Assembly: GCA_002686955.1 (NCBI GenBank)
Contig: NYZA01000011.1
Span: 1-31,781, forward strand
DNA from: Gemmatimonadota bacterium
GTDB lineage: Bacteria > GCA-2686955
Length of the DNA: 31,781 nucleotides
Direction of reading: 5' to 3'
Shown here: positions 1-7,243 of the stretch, piece after piece
Layout: each line of letters starts with the position of its first letter
Numbering within the stretch: the first letter of the stretch is position 1
Program-made: the position numbers and the translations under genes
Notes under the pieces: model-generated
The model's input: the letters and a program-made list of their open reading frames with translations, nothing else
Told to the model about the DNA's origin: nothing
Databases searched by the model: none

Positions 1-269
1 AGGTGGATGCGACCCTCGCCGAACGCCCGCAACACGGCGGGGAATCGACGGCCGAGCCGCGCCGCCTGAATCCGCTTGTAGGCCACATCCTCCGAGAAAC
101 CGAGGCGGGTCGTACAGAACGCGAACATCGAAGGGCAGGCTTCTTCGAGAAATAGCCTGCGCGCATCGACCTCGCCCAGCTCCACCAACAGCTCTCGCGT
201 CACACCGCGCACCTGAGCCACCAGATTCCGTAGCGCATTCAGTAGCTCCTCTTTCGATCGAGTTTTCAT
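1..269 (-). CDS. HNH endonuclease-type protein, N-terminal part (runs off the left edge)
   Basis: An open frame begins at the ATG complementary to 267-269 and runs without a stop off the left edge (89 codons). The peptide starts MKTRSKEELLNAL and contains LVELGEVDARRLFLEEAC, then FCTTRLGFSEDVAYKRIQAAR and FPAVLRAFGEGRIH. This resembles the helical N-terminal (DUF222-like) region of HNH-nuclease proteins common in deltaproteobacterial and Eisenbacteria-type genomes. In that family the HNH nuclease domain is C-terminal, so it would lie outside the window and cannot be confirmed. AGGA lies about 9 nt upstream of the ATG. Such genes are typical accessory, often multi-copy genes, in keeping with the decayed neighbourhood. 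The family assignment comes from remembered sequence resemblance only. Confidence 0.7.
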   Translation of the reverse strand, partial: MKTRSKEELLNALRNLVAQVRGVTRELLVELGEVDARRLFLEEACPSMFAFCTTRLGFSEDVAYKRIQAARLGRRFPAVLRAFGEGRIH

Positions 270-632
270 GGCGTTCAATCCTGTTCCTTTCTTGAGTTGG
301 ACCCGATTCTACCATCGAATTTCGCGGCCTCCCGCAGCCGCCCCAGACGCCACTTCTCCATGTGCGGGGCATGAAATCGTTGCTGCCGCCGCGATCGCCA
401 GGCAGAGAGGGCCCGTGCGTGCTCTCGATGCCGCTGAAACCATGACGCTCAGTCCGCCCCCTCTCGGCCGCGAAATCGCTGTCAAGTGTTTTCTGGTCCT
501 CCGGGGTTGCGACATAAAGAATTCTCGGGATGCCCGAGCACTGATTGGCCCTTCGCCGTCCTACCGGACCTAGCATGCCGAGGGTGGCCCGCCGCGAAGC
601 GTGTCCCACACACTCGGAGTCGTGGGCATTGA
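270..632. other. Gene-poor stretch
   Basis: I see no convincing gene here. The open frames lack a clear ribosome binding site, domain signature or third-position GC bias. The left part is the upstream region of the HNH gene. The rest looks like decayed DNA leading into the remnant at 633. Confidence 0.4.
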
Positions 633-818
633 AGGCATCGCCTTCGAGACATTCGCAAGCCCGCGCGAGAAAACGCCCAGAAGCTGATCGTGTTCATCGA
701 CGATCGCTTCGGCATCCACTTCACCACCGAATTCGCTCTGCTGCTCGGCCAGCGAGTCAAGCGTCCCAATGCGAGAGCCGCGAAGAACATCGAAGAGCTG
801 ATGGCGCACCTCGAATAA
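633..818 (+). pseudogene. Coding remnant, C-terminal fragment of an unrecognised protein
   Basis: After an in-frame TGA at 630-632 a frame stays open to the TAA at 816-818. It encodes about 60 residues with no start codon in a sensible place, including KLIVFIDDRFGIHFTTEFAL and ending RAAKNIEELMAHLE. Codon third positions are strongly G/C-biased as in real genes of this window, and the peptide looks globular, so I take it as the surviving 3' end of a gene. The region just upstream looks coding-like in another frame (VVGIEGIAFETF), which suggests a frameshift. I do not recognise the family. Confidence 0.35.
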
Positions 819-1005
819 GACGCTGCCAAGGGCTGATCTCAGCCGACGCGGCCTCTCACGCCCGTCACGCCAACGGAAAGCCGGCCGGAACGCGATGGTG
901 GCAGCCCCCAACGTGCGGATGTCGCGCCCTGCCCAATGCCCGGCGAGCGTCCCCGACCTCGAGTCATCCGCGATCTCTCGTCGGGGTACTCGCGAGCTTG
1001 CGGCT

Positions 1006-1022
1006 ATATCGAAACGTCAGCC
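1006..1022. repeat. Left copy of 17-bp imperfect direct repeat flanking the ATPase pseudogene
   Basis: ATATCGAAACGTCAGCC here matches ATATCGAAACCTCAGCC at 1932-1948 with one mismatch, in the same orientation. The copies lie about 50 bp before and 75 bp after the pseudogene. They could be traces of insertion or recombination, or a shared upstream sequence. Confidence 0.55.
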
Positions 1023-1068
1023 CAGACGATGTCCCGCTTGCGTTTGGTAGCACTGTGCGCAATAGGGA

Positions 1069-1858
1069 TTGCATAGGGCAAGCAGGCGTTCTTGGCTCAG
1101 ACGCATCGACCTCGCGTGGCGCGAGAAGACGGTCATCTGGCTGTCCGGCGTTCGACGCGTGGGAAAGACCGTCCTCAGCAGCTCGCTGCCCGACGTCGAG
1201 TGCTTCGCGGGAATGGATGGACGCCTATTGGGCCAAGGACATCCAAGAGCTGTTCCGGCTGCAGCGCCGGAGCTCGTTTCAACGTTTCGTTGAACTGATC
1301 CTGGCGCAGAGCGGCGGCATCTTCGAGGCAACGCGATTTGCCCGCCCCTGCGAGGTGAGCCGCACAACGATCTCCAACTACCTAAACGTGTTGCAGTCGA
1401 CGTACGTTGCGCACGTGATCAGACCCTTCAGCGGCCGCCGTGGAACGGAAATAGTGGCCGCTCCGAAGGTGTACGCGTTCGACACTGGGCTTGCCTGCTA
1501 CCACAAGGGGTGGCACGAACTGAGGCCGGGCGATTTCGGGTACCTGTGGAAGCACTTCGTTCTCAACGATGTCCACGCAGTGCTCCAGACGTGAGACGTC
1601 CGCTACTGGAGGGACAGACGAGGTCATGAGATCGATTTCGTCTATCTGAGACGCTGCAGCGAACCGATCGCGATCGAATGCAAGTGGTTCTCCGGTGACT
1701 TCGACCCGCGAAACCTCCTGGCGTTCAGGCGCCATCATCCCGAGGGTGAGAACTACGTCGTGTCGGCCGACATCGAGCGGAGCTTCATCCGAAAACGGAG
1801 AGATCTGGTCGTCCGTTTTGTGAAGCTGGAAGCCTTGATGAAGAAGCTCGCGGCCTGA
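1069..1858 (+). pseudogene. Broken AAA+ ATPase with DUF4143 (AAA_14 family)
   Basis: The N-terminal piece, from a TTG at 1069, reads LRRIDLAWREKTVIWLSGVR followed by RVGKTVL, a Walker A P-loop. After about 45 codons the reading frame changes near 1200-1210. The new frame gives EWMDAYWAKDIQELFRLQRR and then the body of a DUF4143 domain (RPCEVSRTTISNYLNVLQST, KVYAFDTGLACYHKGWHELR). The roughly 120 residues expected between them, with Walker B and sensor motifs, are missing. An in-frame TGA at 1592-1594 interrupts the domain just before DVRYWRDRRGHEIDFVYLRR, where relatives as I recall them have Arg, so a CGA-to-TGA change is likely. The frame then ends at the TGA at 1856-1858. Intact relatives are ATP-binding proteins of poorly known role, often near toxin-antitoxin or nuclease genes. 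With a deletion, a frame change and a nonsense codon it is surely non-functional. Confidence 0.8.
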
Positions 1859-1931
1859 GACAGCGGCTCCAGAGCGCGGAGAAGCGGTTCCTACGTGCCG
1901 CCGCGCTGTCCTCCTGGAGGATTTCAGGGCC

Positions 1932-1948
1932 ATATCGAAACCTCAGCC
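1932..1948. repeat. Right copy of 17-bp imperfect direct repeat
   Basis: This is the partner of 1006-1022 (16 of 17 identical). It lies just upstream of the candidate promoter of the methyltransferase gene. Confidence 0.55.
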
Positions 1949-1962
1949 GGGCCCCCTTCCGA

Positions 1963-1992
1963 TTGCACGATCCAGAGTCCCGGGCGTAGGCT
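1963..1992 (+). promoter_or_regulatory. Candidate sigma-70 promoter for the methyltransferase-sulfatase pair
   Basis: TTGCAC (1963-1968), 18 bp, then TAGGCT (1987-1992), about 60 bp before the start codon. It resembles the candidate promoters before aroB (TTGACC-17-TAGCCT) and trkA (TTGACC-17-CACGAT). The -10 element matches the consensus only partly. Confidence 0.35.
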
Positions 1993-2052
1993 GGCGTCAT
2001 CGCTTTTCGCCGCCCTCGGCCAGTCCTCCCCCCCACCCCGGGACCCAAGAAA

Positions 2053-2790
2053 ATGCCCCCATGGCACGAAAACGAATCGTTCTGGTGCACGATGGAACCC
2101 TTCATCTTTCCTCGGGCGCGATTCGAGGCGGCGGAGGATGAGATCGAGCGAGTGCTGGCCTTGACCGGTATAGAGGGGGGGGCGGTGCTCGATATCGGAT
2201 GTGGACCCGGGCGGCATTCGGTGGCATTGGCGAAACGGGGCTTCGAGGTCACGGGGGTCGACGTGACGCCCTGCTTGTTGCGACGGGCGAAGGAGCTCGC
2301 GCGCTCCGAGGGGCTGGAGGTCGAGTGGATTCTCGCCGATATGCGCGAATTCGTCCGTCCGGCGGGCTTCGACCTGGTGATCAGCATGTTTACGTCGTTT
2401 GGGTACTTCGATACGGCCGAGGAGAACGAGCGGGTCCTTGGCAACTTCCGCGAGAGCCTGCGACCTGGCGGGGCGTGTGTTGTCGATGTGATCGGCAAGG
2501 AGGTGCTGGCGCGGGTCTTCGAGCCCACGGCGGCAACCACGCTCGAAGGGAGCGCGGTGGTGTTCGAGCGGCGCGAGGTGGCGCGCGATTGGTCCCGCAT
2601 GCATGTCGTCTGGACCCTCGTCGATGGGGATCGCGCGACCCATTTCGAGCTGGATCATGCGATCTACTCCGCGCAGGAGCTGAAAGACCGGCTGCGCCAC
2701 GCCGGCTTCTCGTCGGTCGCCTGCCACGGCAACTTCGACGGGGATCGATATGGGCCCGACGCGCAAAGGCTCGTGGCGTTGGCTCGGTAG
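2053..2790 (+). CDS. SAM-dependent class I methyltransferase
   Basis: This 245-residue cytoplasmic protein has a Rossmann-type methyltransferase fold. Motif I is VLDIGCGPGRHS at about residues 45-56, followed by the acidic end of strand 2 (EVTGVDVTP) and a motif II/III region ending WILADMREF. The N-terminus MPPWHENESFWCTMEPFIF is typical of a small-molecule methyltransferase subgroup whose substrate is not predictable from sequence. The ATG at 2053 is chosen because this WHE...FW segment is conserved in relatives; no strong Shine-Dalgarno is visible. The stop at 2788-2790 is followed by the sulfatase gene on the same strand, so co-transcription is likely, but no functional link is obvious. 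Confidence 0.85.
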   Translation: MPPWHENESFWCTMEPFIFPRARFEAAEDEIERVLALTGIEGGAVLDIGCGPGRHSVALAKRGFEVTGVDVTPCLLRRAKELARSEGLEVEWILADMREFVRPAGFDLVISMFTSFGYFDTAEENERVLGNFRESLRPGGACVVDVIGKEVLARVFEPTAATTLEGSAVVFERREVARDWSRMHVVWTLVDGDRATHFELDHAIYSAQELKDRLRHAGFSSVACHGNFDGDRYGPDAQRLVALAR

Positions 2791-2901
2791 ATGATAGGAG
2801 GGAGCAACGAGGCAGACACGAGTTCTGGCCCGCGCCAGCCTGGTAGCTCTCTGGTTATAGACAGACCGATTGCGGCGGTGGAGGTTGGGGTCGGTGAGGG
2901 G

Positions 2902-4281
2902 ATGCTGGAGCCTGAACGGGCATATCGCCTCCCGATCCTTCTTCTTCTGACTTGCGCATGCCTGTGCTGGAGCGCGTGCACCCGGACGAACACGCCGCCG
3001 CCCAGTGGTCCGAATATCTTGATCGTCTTGATCGATACGCTGCGCTACGACGCCATCGGCGCGGACGGAGGTCCTCAGGGTTACTCGCCGACTTTCGACT
3101 CTCTCGCGGCGGAGGGGTTGCTCTTCACCGAAATGCGGAGCCAATCGCCGTGGACCCGCCCCTCCGTGGGGACACTCCTGACCTCCCGCTACCCTTCCGA
3201 GCTGGGCATCGATCATGGTGGACACCACGGTGTCATGCAGGCTCTGCCCTCGACCGTCGACTACCTTCCGGAGCTGCTGCGGAACCAGGGGTATTCCGTC
3301 GCGGCACTCTTCTCGAATCCCCACCTGAAGGTCTGGACTCGATTCGATCGCGGCTTCGAGCTCTACGAATATGTGGACCACCGCCTCGAAGGGGAGTTTC
3401 GCGCTCGAACGGAATCGGTTCTCGATTCGCTGGCGCGGGGGGATCGCCCTTTCTTCTTCTATGTGCACACTATGGAGCCGCACCTCCCTTACCGGGCCCA
3501 TCCCGAGCTGAATCCGCCGGCGCCGCGGGCGAGCGGGGTTTACCGCCCCCCGCGGATCGATCGCAAGCTGCTGACCTCGATCGATCTGCCGCCGGATCTG
3601 CGCAAGCATATTCGCGATCTCTACCATGAAGAGGTGCTTGCCGCCGATCGATGGGCGGGGGAGCTGCTTGAGCGTCTGAGGAGGGCGGGTGCTGCCGAGA
3701 ACACCATCGTCTTGATGACATCGGACCATGGAGAAGAACATTGGGAACACGGCTCCGCGGAACACGGGCACACGCTCTACGAGGAGCTGTTGCGGGTTCC
3801 GGCGGTGCTTTCGGCGCCTGGGGAGTTGCGAGAGTATCTGGGGACTGGGGCGATCACCCGGCCGGCCCGCATTCTCGACTTGGCTCCGACGCTTCTCGAT
3901 CTGGCGGGGCTACCGCGATTGCCTGGGGCGAGGGGGACGAGCCTCTTGGGCGCACCGGTCGGGGGGGGGCGGGCGGACGAGCCGTGGCTCGCCGAGGCGA
4001 CCCTCTATGGAGATCAGCTCCGCGCCGTGCGGGCAGGCGACTGGAAGCTGATCCGCAACCTGGCGACCGATGACGAAGAGCTCTACGAGCTCGTTCGCGA
4101 CCCCGGCGAACGGAACGACCTGCTCGCGGCCGGCGTGCGCCCGCCGGAATACGCCCGGGTCGCGTTCGCTCTCGATTCTCTGAGCGGAACATGCGAGCCG
4201 CCCGAGGAGGAGGCGACGCGGATCTCCGTGGATTCGGTCACTCGTGGTCAGCTCGAGAGTTTGGGATATTTGGGGGACTAG
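2902..4281 (+). CDS. Exported sulfatase-superfamily hydrolase with Thr nucleophile
   Basis: This is an alkaline phosphatase/sulfatase-fold enzyme of about 459 residues. The chosen ATG gives MLEPERAYRLPILLLLTCAC and then WSAC, a charged n-region and hydrophobic stretch, so it is exported and perhaps lipid-anchored; the lipobox is imperfect. A start at 2791, directly after the methyltransferase stop, is also open but puts 37 odd residues before the signal. Metal-site landmarks are present: NILIVLIDTLRYD (about 38-50), TSDHGEEHWEHG and EHGHTLYEE. At the nucleophile position it has TRPS (Thr at about residue 85) instead of the Cys/Ser-x-Pro-Ser-Arg needed to make formylglycine. It may therefore act as a phosphohydrolase or phosphotransferase rather than a true sulfatase. 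The C-terminus has the usual DWKLIRN...ELYELVRDPGE segment. Its substrate is unknown. Confidence 0.85.
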   Translation: MLEPERAYRLPILLLLTCACLCWSACTRTNTPPPSGPNILIVLIDTLRYDAIGADGGPQGYSPTFDSLAAEGLLFTEMRSQSPWTRPSVGTLLTSRYPSELGIDHGGHHGVMQALPSTVDYLPELLRNQGYSVAALFSNPHLKVWTRFDRGFELYEYVDHRLEGEFRARTESVLDSLARGDRPFFFYVHTMEPHLPYRAHPELNPPAPRASGVYRPPRIDRKLLTSIDLPPDLRKHIRDLYHEEVLAADRWAGELLERLRRAGAAENTIVLMTSDHGEEHWEHGSAEHGHTLYEELLRVPAVLSAPGELREYLGTGAITRPARILDLAPTLLDLAGLPRLPGARGTSLLGAPVGGGRADEPWLAEATLYGDQLRAVRAGDWKLIRNLATDDEELYELVRDPGERNDLLAAGVRPPEYARVAFALDSLSGTCEPPEEEATRISVDSVTRGQLESLGYLGD

Positions 4282-4339
4282 TGCGCATAGGCCTTCGAGC
4301 CCGGTCAATTCCTGACAAAACATCGACCAATTGTGGCTT

Positions 4340-5683
4340 ATGGTGGATGTCATGCTTGATCGAAAGACGCCGCGAGGCCGCCCCCTGGATTGGATCACTG
4401 CCGTGATGATGGCCGCGTCGCCGAGCCTGGGTGAAGGTGAGCTGATCGTCGGCATCGGGCCGGACCAGAGGAATTGGGACGGCATGGGGAAGGTGGTGTT
4501 CTTCCTGGAATCGATCAATGGCGACGCTACGCCCGAGATCGTCGCGACGGCGCACTGCGCGGATTGCCACGGGACCAATTCCGGAACGATACAGGTTTTT
4601 GACGGTGTGGCAGACACGCTCTCGGGGAAACACGAACTGCTTTGGCAGCGATACGGCGATTCGGCGGGGGACCGGCTGGGGGAGGCCGCGGCGCCTTGTG
4701 GGGATATCGATGCCGACGGCATAGGCGACATCATCGTTGGAGCTCCAGGAGACGCTTTGGATCAAGTCACCGTGGGAAGTGTGTATCTTCTTTCCGGGAT
4801 CGATGGAACGGAAATCTATCGCTTCTGGGGATCGAGCGCCGGCGGGCGGTTTGGGGCGAGGGTTGCGAGTCTGGGCGATATGGATGGTGACGGGGTGCCG
4901 GAGATCGGGATCGGCGCGCCGAACGATTCCGGGATGGGCTCGCTCATCGTCATCTCAGGGGGGAACGGAGAAACGCTGACGCGGCTCTGGGGAAGGGCGG
5001 CCAGCCTTTTCGGAATGGGGATCACGGCGACGGACGATTTCACCGACGACGAAGTTCCCGACATCTTGGTGGGAGCGCCCGGGTGGTCCGGTGGACGCGG
5101 AAGAGCTCTGTTGTTGGACGGCTCGGCCGTTGCCCGGGGAGAGAGCGATCTCGCCGTGGTCGCGGTGAAGACGATCGACGGTCCCAATCCGATTTCTCGC
5201 ATGGGCTTCTCGGCTGCCGTAATTGGGGATCTCGATGGTGGCGGCGCGCGAGAGATCGCTGTCGGCGCGATCGGTGACGACGCTATCTACCTTTTCGAGG
5301 GCGAGAAGGGCGAGTTCATCGATGCGATCAGGGGGCGAGGGGGGGGCGGCGACGCTCTCGACGGATTCGGATATGCCCCCGCCGCGCCGACAGGGGACAT
5401 CGACCTGGACGGGATAGAGGATTTCGTTGTCGGCGCACCCGGATACAGCACGGCGGAGTTGGCGAATGTTGGAATCGCCCATGTGTATTCCGGCGCGGAC
5501 CTCAGCATTCTGCGATCCAGCCAGGTTTTCATCGCGCGGGAGGACTATTTCGGCGCGTCGGTCGGTGCGGGAGACGTCGATCTAAACGGCGATGGTCTGC
5601 CGGACGTGTTGATCGGCATTCCGGGTTACGGCGATAGGCAGGGGCGGACCGCCTTCGGGGCGATCTATATCGACCTGTCTTGA
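4340..5683 (+). CDS. FG-GAP repeat (integrin-alpha-like) beta-propeller protein with a CxxCH motif
   Basis: The protein has about 447 residues and at least six FG-GAP blades, each with a GxxxG segment, a calcium-type DxDxDGxxD loop and a VGAP-like end: GDIDADGIGDIIVGAPG, GDMDGDGVPEIGIGAPN, DDFTDDEVPDILVGAPG, GDLDGGGAREIAVGAIG, GDIDLDGIEDFVVGAPG and GDVDLNGDGLPDVLIGIPG. With a degenerate first blade this suggests a seven-bladed propeller, usually extracellular. The signal peptide is unconvincing: MLDRKTPRGRPLDW then ITAVMMAA. TTG 4331, ATG 4340 and ATG 4352 are all possible starts. Unusually for the family it carries CADCH (4556-4570), a c-type haem-binding pattern, between blades one and two. 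It converges on a di-haem cytochrome gene. The function is unknown: it could bind a ligand or surface, or the CxxCH could be fortuitous. Confidence 0.8.
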   Translation: MVDVMLDRKTPRGRPLDWITAVMMAASPSLGEGELIVGIGPDQRNWDGMGKVVFFLESINGDATPEIVATAHCADCHGTNSGTIQVFDGVADTLSGKHELLWQRYGDSAGDRLGEAAAPCGDIDADGIGDIIVGAPGDALDQVTVGSVYLLSGIDGTEIYRFWGSSAGGRFGARVASLGDMDGDGVPEIGIGAPNDSGMGSLIVISGGNGETLTRLWGRAASLFGMGITATDDFTDDEVPDILVGAPGWSGGRGRALLLDGSAVARGESDLAVVAVKTIDGPNPISRMGFSAAVIGDLDGGGAREIAVGAIGDDAIYLFEGEKGEFIDAIRGRGGGGDALDGFGYAPAAPTGDIDLDGIEDFVVGAPGYSTAELANVGIAHVYSGADLSILRSSQVFIAREDYFGASVGAGDVDLNGDGLPDVLIGIPGYGDRQGRTAFGAIYIDLS

Positions 5684-5870
5684 TGGTTGCGGCTCAATGA
5701 CGAGGACGATAAGGCCGCTCTGTCCGGTTTCGCGAAGGTCTCGAGAACCCGCGGGCGGCTGTGATGGAGTCGAGCGTGGTGGAGATCGAAGGTGTGCGCG
5801 AAGCCTGGGCCGCGCGCGGCAGTCAGTCGGTATGCCGAGCCCGAGGCGACCTGGATCGTAGCGTCGGCCT

Positions 5871-7070
5871 CTACTCCGCCGGTGCGAGGCCGGCCAAAGA
5901 CATCACGTAGGCCGCCAGTGCCCAGCGCCGGTGCGCTGCGGCAGAGGCGACTTCTTCTGCCGGCATCCGGTCGATCTGTCTCCATACCGGAAGTGTCGCG
6001 ATGTGGTCGCGGAGCTGGGCGATCTCGGTTTCGGAGTACGAATCCTGCATCGGATAGGCCTCCGCATCGATATGCTCGCGGTGGGCCATGAGGCGATCTT
6101 CGAGGCTGTCGCGAATGAAGGTCAGGTCCGCGTTCTCGACAGGCTGCATGAAACGGGACGATGTCCCCGTGATCAGGGTGCGGTGGAGGATTCTCAGAGT
6201 CGTGCCGCAGCGTAGCTGGTCTCTTTTCAACGGCCGGATCGGCTCGTCGATTAGATGAGCCATCGGGCCTTCACCATCGCCTCTCGGCCCGTGGCACTGC
6301 CAGCAACCCAGGACCATGTAGGTATAACGGCCCTCGTCGAACAGCTCCGGGGCGATCTCCGGTGGGTCGGTGATCGGCACGACCGGCCCTGGAACCTCGT
6401 CGAGCCAGCGGCGGGAGAACTGTTTGATATGCGCCACCAAGGACTGGAGCTCCCCCGGTGTCATCGAGACATTGCCCGGCATCTCAGCGGCCAGAAGCCC
6501 CTCGGTAATAGTACCGATCAAGTCGGCATCTTCGGGTAGGGTGCGGTAGGCGGTGGATCGGCAATTGAAATCGGCCACAACAAAGTTGGCCGGCGGGAAG
6601 GGGAGGGCGTCCGCCGAGGGGCCGTCACCAAAGCCATCGTCTCCGTGGCAGGTGGCGCAGAGCTCGGCATAGACCGCCTCTCCGCTTCGTTCGCCGATCG
6701 CGCCTGGCGGCTCGAAGTCGACGACCCGCCAATAGACCGATTGAACCCCTTTCTCCGCCGCCGCGATGCCGCCGGCCTTTCTGAACATGGTCTCCGCCCG
6801 CTCGGTGAGCTCTTCCGCGTTGGTCAGATCGAGAGGAAGGTCGGCGATCGCGCGCAGCAGATCGGGGTCGGGAGCGCTCTCCGGGTAGGGCCGCCCGAGC
6901 GTGATGTAGCCCCGGTCGGCCGCGAAGACCGGGATCTCGAATCCTGTCCGGTTTTCGAACGCCGCAATGTCCGGATCGGCGAGAAGGGCCTCGCGGATGC
7001 TCTCTCGGCTCGGACCGGAGCAGCCGCAGACGACGATCAGTAAGGTGATCCAAGTTCGAGTCGAGTTCAC
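5871..7070 (-). CDS. Di-haem c-type cytochrome lipoprotein
   Basis: This 399-residue protein begins at a GTG (7068-7070) with MNSTRTWITLLIVVCGCSG, a short lipoprotein signal with a lipobox-like VCGC, so it should be anchored to a membrane and face the periplasm. Two haem-attachment motifs are present, CATCH (about 138-142) and CWQCH (about 256-260), each followed by a Gly-rich HGxxGxGxGP loop. Candidate distal Met ligands are in LLAAEMPGN (Met about 197) and SRFMQPVENADL (Met about 308). It is therefore a mono-polypeptide, two-domain electron carrier of class I type. The N-terminal 120 residues have no recognised motif. No oxidase, reductase or cytochrome-maturation gene is adjacent, so its redox partners are unknown. 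It is divergent from the phosphofructokinase gene. Confidence 0.85.
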   Translation of the reverse strand: MNSTRTWITLLIVVCGCSGPSRESIREALLADPDIAAFENRTGFEIPVFAADRGYITLGRPYPESAPDPDLLRAIADLPLDLTNAEELTERAETMFRKAGGIAAAEKGVQSVYWRVVDFEPPGAIGERSGEAVYAELCATCHGDDGFGDGPSADALPFPPANFVVADFNCRSTAYRTLPEDADLIGTITEGLLAAEMPGNVSMTPGELQSLVAHIKQFSRRWLDEVPGPVVPITDPPEIAPELFDEGRYTYMVLGCWQCHGPRGDGEGPMAHLIDEPIRPLKRDQLRCGTTLRILHRTLITGTSSRFMQPVENADLTFIRDSLEDRLMAHREHIDAEAYPMQDSYSETEIAQLRDHIATLPVWRQIDRMPAEEVASAAAHRRWALAAYVMSLAGLAPAE

Positions 7071-7243
7071 GATTGAGACCTGTCAGGGCTTGTGGTGCCT
7101 GGGGAACGATCGATGATCGCACCGATCGTGTCCGGGATAGTCCCAAAATCGGAGAAACGTGTGCGAGAATCGACCCGCGCTACGACACGATCATTCTTTT
7201 CTCGTATCGGCACTCGCGCGTTCGACCTGACAGGAGGAGTTCG

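Noticed and set aside
268-573. A 101-codon plus-strand frame after the HNH gene
   Set aside because: It overlaps the HNH start region, has no ribosome binding site, and its composition looks non-coding.
1592-1594. In-frame TGA read as possible selenocysteine
   Set aside because: The position is Arg in relatives as I recall them, no SECIS-like hairpin is evident, and the gene is already broken by an internal deletion.
1924-3771. A 615-codon open frame on the minus strand
   Set aside because: It is a shadow of the methyltransferase and sulfatase genes, whose motifs are clear on the plus strand.
7106-7129. ACGATCG...CGATCGT inverted repeat in the cytochrome-pfk intergenic region as an operator
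   Set aside because: It is only 7 bp with a 10-bp gap, and CGATCG is very common in this DNA.
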